From JAPLYB01 sp964481435 (GTDB lineage Archaea > Nanobdellota > Nanobdellia > Pacearchaeales > UBA284), in contig CAYZTH010000001.1 of assembly GCA_964481435.1 (NCBI GenBank), positions 26,194 to 90,193 on the forward strand: DNA of 64,000 nt. The letters run 5' to 3'. Below, in pieces: positions 33,957-42,174 of the stretch. Each line of letters begins with the position of its first letter. Position 1 is the first letter of the stretch. A program made the position numbers and the translations under genes. Under the pieces are notes generated by a model. That model searched no databases and was not told where the DNA came from. It worked only from the letters and a program-made list of their open reading frames with translations.

Positions 33957-34643
33957 ATGGCAACGAAAAAAAACGATTTTATTGAACTTGATTTCATCGG
34001 TCGAGTAGATACAAAAGACGGTCCTATTTTTGATACTACTAATTTTGAAAAAGCAAAAGAAGCTGAATTGGCTGATGAGAAGACCAAGAGCAAATTTAAG
34101 CCAGTCAAGCTCTGCATAGGTCAGGAGATGGTTCTGAAATCCCTTGATAAAGATTTAGAAGGGAAAGAAGTCGGAAAAACCTTTTATCTCGAAATAAAAG
34201 TCAAGGAAGCCTATGGAAACAGAGATGTAAAATTGATAAGAACCGTTCCCCTTACTTCATTTGAAGAGATGCCCCAGAGAGGAATGTTTGTGAATGTCAA
34301 TGGCATGGTCGCCAAAGTCGTCTCTGTAAATGGCGGCAGAGTAATAATAGACATGAATCATCCTCTAGCTGGAAAAGATTTATTTTACGAATATAAAATT
34401 ATAAAAATAATAGAAGACACAAAAGAAAAGGCAAATATTATTCTAGAGATGTTTGGAATAAATGAAAAAAATGTTGACCTAAAAGAGAACAAGTTAATCA
34501 TAAAACAAAAAGTTCAAGACGTGATTCAGCAAGTTGCAAAGAAAAAGATAAAAGAACTCCTAAATCTTGAAATAGAATTCTCAGAGTCTAAGAAGAGTCT
34601 TGAAGAAGAACTTGGAGACAAAGTTAAGAAAGAAGAGAAATAG
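33957..34643 (+). CDS. FKBP-type peptidyl-prolyl isomerase (SlyD-like)
   Basis: 228 residues. The split FKBP domain has an opening FIELDFIGRVDTKDGPIFDTT, the KLCIGQEMVLKSLDKDLEGKEV segment in two halves, and an IF (insert-in-flap) region around VNVNGMVAKVVSVNGGRVIIDMNHPLAGKDL, as in archaeal long-type FKBPs and SlyD. A C-terminal helical/charged domain of about 75 residues ends it. No signal peptide, so a cytosolic folding helper. Leaderless by its TATA box. Confidence 0.92.
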   Translation: MATKKNDFIELDFIGRVDTKDGPIFDTTNFEKAKEAELADEKTKSKFKPVKLCIGQEMVLKSLDKDLEGKEVGKTFYLEIKVKEAYGNRDVKLIRTVPLTSFEEMPQRGMFVNVNGMVAKVVSVNGGRVIIDMNHPLAGKDLFYEYKIIKIIEDTKEKANIILEMFGINEKNVDLKENKLIIKQKVQDVIQQVAKKKIKELLNLEIEFSESKKSLEEELGDKVKKEEK

Positions 34644-34667
34644 GCCCTAACCTTTTTTAATTATAAT

Positions 34668-34715
34668 TAAAGTTTATTAAGGGAGATATATGTTCTCTAT
34701 CCTAATAAACTTTAA
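34668..34715. repeat. 15-bp inverted repeat overlapping the ftsZ promoter
   Basis: TTAAAGTTTATTAGG-type arms (34668-34682 and 34701-34715) are perfectly complementary over 15 bp. The 18-nt loop itself contains GAGA/TCTC with a 3-nt side bulge. The right arm ends in CTTTAA, which overlaps the TATA sequence of ftsZ. It could be an operator, or a transcript hairpin at the end of the FKBP message. Confidence 0.7.
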
Positions 34716-34718
34716 ATA
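34709..34718 (+). promoter_or_regulatory. TATA box of ftsZ
   Basis: ACTTTAAATA about 50 nt before the ATG at 34764, leaving a leader of about 25 nt with a GGGAGAAA purine run 13-20 nt before the start. Overlaps the inverted repeat. Confidence 0.5.
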
Positions 34719-34763
34719 TCTATAACTCAACACTATAATATAAAAGGGAGAAATATAAAAAAG

Positions 34764-35849
34764 ATGGCTGAACTTTTTAAAGCAAGAGAAGAGACTCACG
34801 AGATAGATAAAGAACTTGAAGAAATTATCAATAGGCAGAAAGCTTCTATCAGGGTCTTTGGTGTAGGCGGAGGCGGAAATAATACTCTGACAAGAATGAA
34901 AGAAATAGGAATTAAAGGAGCTGAGTGCATAGCTCTGAATACTGATGCCCAAGATCTACTTTATACTTATGCTGATACTAAAATTCTAATAGGAAAAGAG
35001 CTAACCCATGGCCTAGGGGCCGGGTCAAATCCCCAAGTTGGAGAAGATGCTGCAAAAGAATCTGAGCATGAAATAAAGCAAAGATTGCAAGGTGCCGACA
35101 TGTGCTTCATAACCTGTGGCCTAGGAGGAGGAACAGGAACCGGGGCAGCTCCTGTTGTCGCAAACATTGCAAAGAAAATGGGGGCTCTGACAATAGCCGT
35201 AGTTACAATTCCATTTACAATTGAAGGCCAGAAAAGATATGAGAATGCAATGCAAGGCCTAGAAAGAATGGAGGAATCAGTAGATACTTTAATTGTTATT
35301 CCAAATGATAAACTTTTAGAACTTGCTCCCGACTTGCCGTTGCATACTGCTTTCAAGATAGCAGATGAAATTTTGACAAATGCCGTTAAGGGAATTACCG
35401 AACTTGTTACAAAAGCAGGCCTAGTCAATCTAGATTTTGCGGATATAAGGGCGGTCATGGTCAATGGAGGGGTTGCAATGATTGGTGTCGGAGAAGCTGA
35501 CTCAGGTGACAGAGCAACAGAAGCAGTTGAGAAAGCTATTGAAAATCCTTTATTAGATGTGGACATAACAGACGCAACCGGCGCTCTGATAAATATTATA
35601 GGTGGTCTTGATCTTTCACTTGAAGAAGCAAAGAAAGTTATTGAGGCAGTTTCAAGAAGAATTTCTCCAAATGCAAAAATGATTTGGGGAGCCCAACTAT
35701 CAGAGGATATGGATAAGACCCTAAGGGTCCTATTGATTGTAACTGGTGTTAGAAGTCCCCAGATCTTGGGTAATAAAGAAACAACAAAGTCCCGTGCAAG
35801 AAAAGAGATGTCTGGAGAATTTGATATCGATTTTGTTGAAGGGGAATAA
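34764..35849 (+). CDS. ftsZ: Cell-division GTPase FtsZ
   Basis: 361 residues. The tubulin-like GTP-binding fold has GVGGGGNNTLTRM (residues about 31-43), the tubulin signature GGGTGTGAAP, and the T7 synergy loop NLDFADIRAVM with the catalytic Asp. The N-terminal 20 residues are charged, and the C-terminal tail is short (DIDFVEGE), probably the partner-binding peptide. Followed by SecE and Spt5, a common archaeal order. Confidence 0.97.
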   Translation: MAELFKAREETHEIDKELEEIINRQKASIRVFGVGGGGNNTLTRMKEIGIKGAECIALNTDAQDLLYTYADTKILIGKELTHGLGAGSNPQVGEDAAKESEHEIKQRLQGADMCFITCGLGGGTGTGAAPVVANIAKKMGALTIAVVTIPFTIEGQKRYENAMQGLERMEESVDTLIVIPNDKLLELAPDLPLHTAFKIADEILTNAVKGITELVTKAGLVNLDFADIRAVMVNGGVAMIGVGEADSGDRATEAVEKAIENPLLDVDITDATGALINIIGGLDLSLEEAKKVIEAVSRRISPNAKMIWGAQLSEDMDKTLRVLLIVTGVRSPQILGNKETTKSRARKEMSGEFDIDFVEGE

Positions 35850-35883
35850 GCCTGCCAAAATGTCCTAAAAAGCTCCAAACCAA

Positions 35884-35896
35884 AGATTTAAAAAAC
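35884..35896 (+). promoter_or_regulatory. TATA box of secE
   Basis: AGATTTAAAAAAC centred 26 nt before the ATG at 35916. Confidence 0.6.
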
Positions 35897-35915
35897 ATCC
35901 AGTTTTCTTGTTTTT

Positions 35916-36098
35916 ATGTCTATCTTAGTTAAAACTAAATCATTCATAGATCAGTGTGTTAGGGTAATGAAGGTAGCTAGAAAACCAACAAAAACCGAGC
36001 TTATGCAGGTTTCAAAGATTTCAGCGATAGGGTTTGCGATTATAGGTTTTCTAGGTTTTTTACTAAGTATAATATTCATATACCTCTTCGGAGTGTAA
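35916..36098 (+). CDS. secE: Protein translocase SecE (Sec61 gamma)
   Basis: 60 residues. An amphipathic N-terminal helix with the KVARKPTKTEL segment (K-P-T/D motif) precedes one TM helix (36-58). This is the standard archaeal SecE shape. It clamps SecY (30007-31392 in this window). The next gene, spt5, starts 37 nt on, matching the usual secE-spt5 pairing. Confidence 0.93.
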   Translation: MSILVKTKSFIDQCVRVMKVARKPTKTELMQVSKISAIGFAIIGFLGFLLSIIFIYLFGV

Positions 36099-36135
36099 AA
36101 ATAGAAATAAGCAGAAAAAATCAAAAAAATAAAAA

Positions 36136-36597
36136 ATGATATTTGTCGTTAAAGTCATAACAAACAAGGAAGATCAGTCAGCTGAGCTGATTGCATCAAA
36201 AGCAGCTAAGAAAAATCTCGAAGTATATTCTGTGATAAAACCCCATGGTCTTAGGGGTTATATTCTCATAGAAGCCCTCGATTACGATGTTGCTCAGCAA
36301 GCAGCCTTGAATGTCCCCTATGTAAAGGGCGTTATTTTCAAGAGTCTAGAGTATAAAGAGGTTGAAACGATGCTTGAACCTGTAGCAACAACCATCAATA
36401 TAGAGAAAGGAGACATCGTAGAGATGTTGACAGAACCTTTCAAAAGAGAGAAAGCCAAAGTTGTCAGAGTTGATAAAACAAAAGAAGAAGTCATTGTTGA
36501 GCTTCTTGAAGCCGCTGTTCCTATCCCAATAACTGTCAAGTTAGATAACGTTAAAGTTATAAGAAGAACAAAAGAAGAGCTTGAAGAAGAAAAGTAA
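36136..36597 (+). CDS. spt5: Transcription elongation factor Spt5/NusG
   Basis: 153 residues: an NGN domain (1-85; VKVITNKEDQSAELIASKA, then KPHGLRGYILIEA) and a C-terminal KOW domain (about 93-150; KGDIVEMLTEPFKREKAKV). It binds RNA polymerase across the cleft with Spt4 to aid elongation. Pairs with secE, as in most archaea. Confidence 0.93.
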   Translation: MIFVVKVITNKEDQSAELIASKAAKKNLEVYSVIKPHGLRGYILIEALDYDVAQQAALNVPYVKGVIFKSLEYKEVETMLEPVATTINIEKGDIVEMLTEPFKREKAKVVRVDKTKEEVIVELLEAAVPIPITVKLDNVKVIRRTKEELEEEK

Positions 36598-36604
36598 TTC
36601 TAAA

Positions 36605-37084
36605 ATGAAAGAAACAACTTTCAATAAGCTAGAGAATTGGCAGAAAGATTTAATTCTGAAGGCAGAGAGTGTCATGAGAAGATCCTATAATCTTTATTCA
36701 CATTTTTGTGTTGGTGCAGCAGTATTATCTAATTCTGGAAAGATTTACCTTGGAACCTTTGCAGAGAACTCCTCGCAGGGAGGGACGATATGCGCAGAGA
36801 GGGCAGCAATTCTTGCAGCAAATACCGATGGTGAGAGATACTACAAAGCGATTGCAGTCATTGGAGCAGGAGAGACATTTGATTGTAAAGAGCCAGTAAC
36901 TCCTTGCGGAGAATGCAGGCAATTTATGAATGATTTTGCCCAGATTGCTCAGCAAGATATAATGTTAATATGTTCAAATACAAAAAAAGATAAGATTTTC
37001 ATAACAAGCATAAAAGAACTTCTTCCTGTTCCCTTTGGTCCAGATGATTCTGGTCAGGATGTTTCAAGATTTAGAAAAAAGTAA
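36605..37084 (+). CDS. cdd: Cytidine deaminase
   Basis: 159 residues from the ATG at 36605; the frame reaches back to a TTG inside spt5. The zinc site is complete: CAERAAI (Cys ligand and catalytic Glu) and PCGECRQ (two Cys ligands). The YNLYSHFCVGAAV opening is the substrate-binding N-terminus. Deaminates cytidine or deoxycytidine in salvage. Starts 7 nt after the spt5 stop. Confidence 0.93.
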   Translation: MKETTFNKLENWQKDLILKAESVMRRSYNLYSHFCVGAAVLSNSGKIYLGTFAENSSQGGTICAERAAILAANTDGERYYKAIAVIGAGETFDCKEPVTPCGECRQFMNDFAQIAQQDIMLICSNTKKDKIFITSIKELLPVPFGPDDSGQDVSRFRKK

Positions 37085-37103
37085 TTCTAAGAATTTTTCT
37101 AAT

Positions 37104-37817
37104 TTAGCCAAATCCGCCTTGTTCAAACTTTTTATAGTATACAAATACAACAACCGCTGCAATTAATATAGCGAATACGACCAAGGCAAATATGTTTGCT
37201 GAAGATATTAAGAATAGCATCAACAAGCTAATGACCAGCACAAATATTGTCATTATCCTTGATCCATTGAATATCTTGAATCCTATTCCCACCGGTATTA
37301 AAGATAAGACCGCAAGCCAGACCGGGTAGATAGCCAAAGTTCCAAGTCCAACAATTTTCAAAATTACTGCAAAAATTAATGAAGCAACTGGTCCAGATAA
37401 TCCTATCTTGGCAATATCCCTCTCTTCCATCTCATACCACTTCCTCCGCATTCTGGACTGCATTGGTTCGAAGTCAAAAGTAAGTATTGAAGACCAGAGG
37501 AAATGTCCAAGACTTACGAAAAATGAGATTAAAGGCAGGAATAGCCAAATTGGGAAAGCCCACTTTAATTTGAATCTGTCTTCCCACCAGTATCTTCTGA
37601 AAGAGAGTAGTTTTACTTTAATATTACAATTGTAATAATAGGCAGTTATTTTCATTCCTAAGATGAATAAAAAAACCATCACCAAAGAGAATGCAAGAAG
37701 AAGCCATATTTGTGCTGTTTCAAAATAAAGAAATTTTCCCACTATCTTCATAGACATAAGTAGTCCTAAAAGAACTGATGCAACTATCCACGCAACCACC
37801 TCATCAAAAGTAAACAT
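37104..37817 (-). CDS. M50-like membrane protein lacking the protease zinc motif
   Basis: 237 residues with about six TM helices. The segment IAKIGLSGPVASLIFAVILK resembles the (A/S)GP-x-(A/S)-N/S region of site-2 proteases, and the AVLSLIPVGIGFKIFNGSRIM segment resembles the N-x2-P-x2-P-x-DG metal-ligand loop of that family. The HExxH zinc motif and the loop aspartate are absent, so it should not be a protease. An internal basic loop at about 65-90 holds WWEDRFK. It stands just upstream of the pilus ATPase in the genome but convergent to cdd. Confidence 0.65.
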   Translation of the reverse strand: MFTFDEVVAWIVASVLLGLLMSMKIVGKFLYFETAQIWLLLAFSLVMVFLFILGMKITAYYYNCNIKVKLLSFRRYWWEDRFKLKWAFPIWLFLPLISFFVSLGHFLWSSILTFDFEPMQSRMRRKWYEMEERDIAKIGLSGPVASLIFAVILKIVGLGTLAIYPVWLAVLSLIPVGIGFKIFNGSRIMTIFVLVISLLMLFLISSANIFALVVFAILIAAVVVFVYYKKFEQGGFG

Positions 37818-37847
37818 GTTAATTTAATTGATTTTGTATTTATTTAT

Positions 37848-40136
37848 TTATCTATTTTTTTTCAACTCTTTTTTAATCCATTCTTCCCAGTCTTTGTAGA
37901 CCCTCTTTCCCTTTGGAAGCCCTATTTCTCTCTCGACTTTTTCAGAAATATCATGAAAAGCATTATTTGATTTTGTCACCCACTCTGCTTCAAGCAGTTC
38001 AGGCATCTTGGCCTTCACACTCATCTCAACAAGAGATTGTTTTATCTTTGCCCTAAGAAGTATATTATCCCAGACAGCATCCCACGAGCCTGCCCACCCT
38101 TTTACATTTGAAGCGATTTCTTTTAGGACTTCTGACTCACCATTTATAAAATCATCAGTTGCTTTTAGATCATCTTTTATGACATCGTACTTCATCAAGT
38201 CCAAGAATCCTTTTTCAGCCAGGGGATCGGTCTGCCAGTGTTTCCTAACTTCTGTAATTTCTAATAATCTTCTCCACCGGTGCATACCATCTGAACTTTT
38301 TATTGGATTTACAACAGCGATTATATCTGTTGCTTTGAAACTTGTGGTTGGAACTTTCAAATCATTTACAACCCTGTCAAAGACACCATAGGCACTAGCT
38401 CCATGAATTGTACCTGCAACAACATTTGCTAAAGCGCCAACTCTCATTGCTTCATATAATGCCAAGGCTTCCTGACTTCTGACTTCTCCAACTATCAAGC
38501 ATGAGTCTCCTAATCTTAGTGAAGTCCTAATACCCTCATCCGCAGCCATCTCCGTAGTCTCTCTTGCAAGAGCTTCTCTGACTTTCATTCTTAGAATATC
38601 ATAATTTAGGCCCCTCATTGCAACAACCGGCAACTCCATTGTTCCTTCAATAACAATGACTCTGTACTTGTTCATAATCTCAATCATACAGGCCCCAAGT
38701 AATGATGTTTTTCCTGAGCTTCGTGTTCCAGCTATCAGTAGGGTTCTCCCTCCATCAATTAAAAAACTTAAGAGTCCGGCGGACATGGCATTAAGCATCT
38801 TATTCTTGATGAATAAGGGCAGAGTCCATGGTTTCTCCCTATGTCTTCTGAAAGCATATGCTAATCCATACGGGCTTAGGGGTTGTTGGATAATTGCTAC
38901 TCTTGCTCTTGCTGTTCCAATTTCTAACTCTGTGTCAAGAACAGGATTAGCTTCATCTAAAGGTCTGCCTGACATCATTCTGAACTTAGCTGCCCATGAA
39001 TCAACATCTTCTTGGCTTGGAACAATATTTGTATCACACTCGTCATACTCCTGATGCCTAACAAACATAGGAACTGCTCCTGCAGGACTATTTACCATAA
39101 TATCCTGTAAATTCTCATCCTGCAATAATACCTCAACTAATCCGAAGCCAATTGTGCTTCTGACTAAGATTGTTGCAAGCTTGTTTATCTGCTTGAAACC
39201 GAGGTCCATTTTTCTTGAAGTAGCAATCTCTTGTAAAAGGTCCTTTGCGATATTAAAAAAAACTTGTCTGATTCTTGAAGGGTCTGTAAATTCTTCAGAC
39301 CTTGGCTTATGCTCTAAGAGAACATTTCTTGCAACATTTACAAGATTCTGCAAGTCCTCATTTAAACCGAACTCAGGTGAATTCAGATGATAGAGATATT
39401 TAGTTTGATTTGGAATCTTCAGGATAGTTACTGTGCTTCGGTCATAATCTGCCCCAATTTCATATTCATCAATTATCTCCGCATCAGCAGGAATTGAAGC
39501 AACAAGCCTCGTGAATGTAAAGTTTGGGATTACTTCTGCTCTGAAAAGGTCTTGATATATTTTTCTATCTTTTAGTTTGTAATCCTTCATGCCCTCTGCG
39601 GCATTCTTTATCAGTTTGGTCTTTTGCAGCATCAATATTATCTTTGCCAAAAGTCTAAGAAAATCTTCCTGGCACTTAGAACATTCAGGAACAACATTCG
39701 GGACACTCGCTTTCTCTTGTTGATAGATTCTCTTTGCCTCAACATAGCAGGCAATAGGGTCTTGTTTCAATAGAGTCAGGATAAGATATCTCATTGCATC
39801 ATATCTCTTTGCCAGGCATCTTTTGCATGAAAAAGGTGCGAGGGTCGTAGTTAGGAGAATTCGGTCCTGTTTGATAAGCTTTTCATACATTTGTGCAATC
39901 TCTAGCAGCATCTCCATTTGCCCATAAGGATAACTGTAGTTTCTCTGTTGGACAAAAACAATCTTGGAAGCTGATGGAACTTCAATAAAATAGTCTATTG
40001 CTCTTGACATGATAACTGCAGAATCCGCAATATCCGGAACTCCGGCAGCGCCCATATAATTTACATAGATTACGTCCTGTCCCGCCTCTCTCTTTATTTC
40101 ATAAGCATAGAGCTTAGTATCATTTTTAAACATCAT
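37848..40136 (-). CDS. Type II/IV secretion ATPase (pilus/archaellum motor, GspE/FlaI-like)
   Basis: 762 residues. N-terminal domain with two C-x2-C pairs (C104/C107 and C152/C155), probably a zinc ribbon. The core ATPase has Walker A GTRSSGKT (470-477), the acidic VIVIEGTMELPV stretch, Walker B-like SCLIVGEVRS (about 545-554) and the histidine box GTIHG. It should hexamerise on the cytoplasmic face and power assembly of pilin-like subunits. The platform protein at 50536-52776 and the prepilin-like genes between are the likely partners. Two ATGs in tandem at the start. Confidence 0.92.
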   Translation of the reverse strand: MMFKNDTKLYAYEIKREAGQDVIYVNYMGAAGVPDIADSAVIMSRAIDYFIEVPSASKIVFVQQRNYSYPYGQMEMLLEIAQMYEKLIKQDRILLTTTLAPFSCKRCLAKRYDAMRYLILTLLKQDPIACYVEAKRIYQQEKASVPNVVPECSKCQEDFLRLLAKIILMLQKTKLIKNAAEGMKDYKLKDRKIYQDLFRAEVIPNFTFTRLVASIPADAEIIDEYEIGADYDRSTVTILKIPNQTKYLYHLNSPEFGLNEDLQNLVNVARNVLLEHKPRSEEFTDPSRIRQVFFNIAKDLLQEIATSRKMDLGFKQINKLATILVRSTIGFGLVEVLLQDENLQDIMVNSPAGAVPMFVRHQEYDECDTNIVPSQEDVDSWAAKFRMMSGRPLDEANPVLDTELEIGTARARVAIIQQPLSPYGLAYAFRRHREKPWTLPLFIKNKMLNAMSAGLLSFLIDGGRTLLIAGTRSSGKTSLLGACMIEIMNKYRVIVIEGTMELPVVAMRGLNYDILRMKVREALARETTEMAADEGIRTSLRLGDSCLIVGEVRSQEALALYEAMRVGALANVVAGTIHGASAYGVFDRVVNDLKVPTTSFKATDIIAVVNPIKSSDGMHRWRRLLEITEVRKHWQTDPLAEKGFLDLMKYDVIKDDLKATDDFINGESEVLKEIASNVKGWAGSWDAVWDNILLRAKIKQSLVEMSVKAKMPELLEAEWVTKSNNAFHDISEKVEREIGLPKGKRVYKDWEEWIKKELKKNR

Positions 40137-40227
40137 TTTTGATTATTCAACTCCAGTTCTATTTTCCAGCCTCTTTTTTATCTAATATAAAAGAAAATAC
40201 TAATTAAAAAACCTTTGTTTGCAAGAT

Positions 40228-40240
40228 AAATATTTAAATC
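40228..40240 (+). promoter_or_regulatory. TATA box of the 136-residue coiled-coil gene
   Basis: AAATATTTAAATC about 55 nt before the ATG at 40289; suggests a leader of about 30 nt. Confidence 0.45.
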
Positions 40241-40288
40241 AACTAAACTTAGAGATAATGAAAAATAGGTAAGGATAAATATACAAAT

Positions 40289-40699
40289 ATGGCAACAGAC
40301 CCAAGACAAGCAGGCATGTTAAGTGCAATGCTCTCTCAATTCAGCACAAGAATAAATGACCTTGAAGAGAAACAGAATACACTCCATGAGAAATTAGCAG
40401 TTCTAGGTCAGACCCTGCTTAGCAATAATCAAAGGCTGACTAAAGAGATGGCGATGCTCTCTGATGACATGTCTTCCTTAAAACAAGATATAGAGAAGAT
40501 AAGAAATACCGCCCAGATTCTATTAGAACAGTCTGCAGACTATGCTCGAAAACAAGAACTTTTGACACTTGATAAATATATGAAGGCATGGGAACCAATG
40601 CAGTATGCAACTCTAGAAGATGTAAAACAGATGTTAAATGCGGCCTTGAAAAACAAAAAGGCCAGTTCAAAAGATAAAATAATTCCTGTTGAAGAATAA
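40289..40699 (+). CDS. Coiled-coil protein next to the pilus ATPase
   Basis: 136 residues, almost entirely helical. Heptad-rich coiled coil from about residue 18 to 85 (DLEEKQNTLHEKLAVLG, then QDIEKIRNTAQILLEQ). The N-terminus is Met/Gln-rich, and the C-terminal segment with YMKAWEPMQYATLEDVKQML looks like a small folded module before a Lys-rich end. Divergent from the ATPase gene. Such short coiled-coil proteins often act as adaptors in archaellum-type machines (the FlaC/D/E idea), but no family is recognised. Confidence 0.65.
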   Translation: MATDPRQAGMLSAMLSQFSTRINDLEEKQNTLHEKLAVLGQTLLSNNQRLTKEMAMLSDDMSSLKQDIEKIRNTAQILLEQSADYARKQELLTLDKYMKAWEPMQYATLEDVKQMLNAALKNKKASSKDKIIPVEE

Positions 40700-40749
40700 G
40701 ATAAATAAAGATAAATCAAACAAAGATTATTAATAATAAGATAAATAAA

Positions 40750-40790
40750 AGAGTTTGCAACGCCGTGAACTTAATAGTTCACCAAACTCT
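40750..40790. repeat. Bulged hairpin H2
   Basis: AGAGTTTG (40750-40757) pairs with CAAACTCT (40783-40790). Between them, CAACGCC is unpaired on the left side and GTGAACT/AGTTCAC forms a 7-bp inner stem with a TAAT loop. One of a set of intergenic elements with the same outline. Confidence 0.75.
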
Positions 40791-40799
40791 CTAATAGCA

Positions 40800-40812
40800 T
40801 TCAATATAAACT
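40800..40812 (+). promoter_or_regulatory. TATA box of the 214-residue coiled-coil gene
   Basis: TTCAATATAAACT centred about 28 nt before the ATG at 40835. Confidence 0.5.
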
Positions 40813-40834
40813 TAACTCAAACATATACCAAAAA

Positions 40835-41479
40835 ATGACGCGACCAGTTCCAACAAATATTATACTCGAGATGAATAAACGAGGTTACAAAGACGTTGAT
40901 ATCTTAAGATATCTCAAGCAAAAGGGTTACACCCCCACTGAAATGAGCGATGGTTTTAATCAGGCTAAGGTCAAGCTCGAACTTGATAGGAATCAGGCAG
41001 CCCAAGAGCAAGAGAATGAATCTGAACCAGTTATCTCTCATTTTCCAAAAGCTCCTCCTGTGGTCCAGAGGCCTGTAAGTTCGGATTCAAGTATTCAGAT
41101 TCTCCAGGTAAAGATGAGATCTCTAGAAGAAAAGCAGAAACAGCAGCTTGCCTATCTTGAAAATCTTAGAAATCAAATAATTAAGAAAATTCAGGAAGAT
41201 AGTTCAAGAATGAAAGAAGTTTCTGCACAAGTCTCGGCTCTGCAGCAAACTTTTTCAAAAGTTCTCCAGCCTCTTGCCTCAAATGTAAAGGCAAAGTCCG
41301 GCATGTTGAAATTAAGTGAAAGTCGTGATGATGAATCAGATTCAGATGAAGACAAAGTTGTGGTCATAAAGGAAACAACAAAGAGTGTCGAGAAGTCAAA
41401 ATCAAGGCCAAGGTCAAAATCAGGTTCATCAAAGAAGAAGAAAGAGAAATCAAGTCTAGATGATCAATTTGGAAAATAG
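40835..41479 (+). CDS. Coiled-coil protein with basic Ser/Lys tail
   Basis: 214 residues. N-terminal module of about 45 residues (IILEMNKRGYKDVDILRYLK, then GYTPTEMSDGFNQAK), like a short helix-turn-helix. A Pro-rich linker follows (residues 65-85). Next comes a coiled coil (about 90-150), an acidic patch (DDESDSDED) and a basic KSRPRSKSGSSKKKK tail. Second gene beside the pilus ATPase; it may be an adaptor or DNA/envelope linker. Function not recognised. Confidence 0.65.
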   Translation: MTRPVPTNIILEMNKRGYKDVDILRYLKQKGYTPTEMSDGFNQAKVKLELDRNQAAQEQENESEPVISHFPKAPPVVQRPVSSDSSIQILQVKMRSLEEKQKQQLAYLENLRNQIIKKIQEDSSRMKEVSAQVSALQQTFSKVLQPLASNVKAKSGMLKLSESRDDESDSDEDKVVVIKETTKSVEKSKSRPRSKSGSSKKKKEKSSLDDQFGK

Positions 41480-41480
41480 T

Positions 41481-42134
41481 TTAATTCTTACCTTCCCACT
41501 CATTCATAAATTCATTTAGATAGTGTTTCATAAACTTGTGTCTTTTGTTGGCAATCTTCTTTGCAGTTTTTGTATTCATCCTGTCTTTTAAGAGGAATAG
41601 CTTTTCGTGAAAATGATTTATTGAAGCAGAATCTCCATGTTTTTTGTAATCCTCAAAATTTTCATGCGGTCTGGGCTTTGCAGAAGGATCGTAAATAGGT
41701 CTTCCGACCTTGCCCCCATAAGCAAAAGTTCTAGCTATTCCAATCGCGCCAATTCCATCCAATCTGTCTGCGTCCCGGACAATCATGCCCTCTTTGGTTT
41801 TCATTGGTGTTTTTACACTTGCGCCTTTAAAAGAAGTATCTTCAATAATCTGACACACATGATTAATTGTTTTTTCGTCAACTTGAAGGCCCTCTAGCCA
41901 TTTTCTTTCAGGATTCTTATCTTTATTTGTGCATTTGTTGAATTTCCAATCTCCAAGATCGTGCAGAAGAGCAGCGAGTTCGATAATGAATAAATCTGCT
42001 TTTTCTTTTTTTCCGATATAAATCGCCAGTTTACAGACTCGGCAAGCATGCCACCAATCATGTCCCGTGCTTTCTCCAGAAAACTTTTCTTTGATATATT
42101 CTTTTGTTTTTTCAAGAATTTCTTTTTTATCCAT
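41481..42134 (-). CDS. HD-domain hydrolase
   Basis: 217 residues from the ATG at 42134 (an upstream TTG is in frame at 42143). HD metal site: STGHDWWHACRV, then ALLHDLGDWKF (the HD pair) and VRDADRLDGIGA (the distal Asp). This is the layout of the YedJ/uncharacterised phosphohydrolase group. It probably acts on a nucleotide or phosphate ester. Converges on the coiled-coil gene with 1 nt between them. Confidence 0.87.
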   Translation of the reverse strand: MDKKEILEKTKEYIKEKFSGESTGHDWWHACRVCKLAIYIGKKEKADLFIIELAALLHDLGDWKFNKCTNKDKNPERKWLEGLQVDEKTINHVCQIIEDTSFKGASVKTPMKTKEGMIVRDADRLDGIGAIGIARTFAYGGKVGRPIYDPSAKPRPHENFEDYKKHGDSASINHFHEKLFLLKDRMNTKTAKKIANKRHKFMKHYLNEFMNEWEGKN

Positions 42135-42174
42135 ATAATTCAATTAAATAGAAGAATAAAAATCTTTCTAATTT

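Noticed and set aside
34967..35878. 303-codon open frame on the minus strand opposite ftsZ
   Set aside because: It mirrors the codon pattern of ftsZ, has no motif, is Ser/Thr/Pro-rich as antisense frames often are, and has no promoter or start context.
40750..40790. Bulged hairpins as integron attC sites
   Set aside because: The outer arms lack the RYYYAAC/GTTRRRY core sites, there is no integron integrase in the window, and the elements do not flank cassette-like genes.
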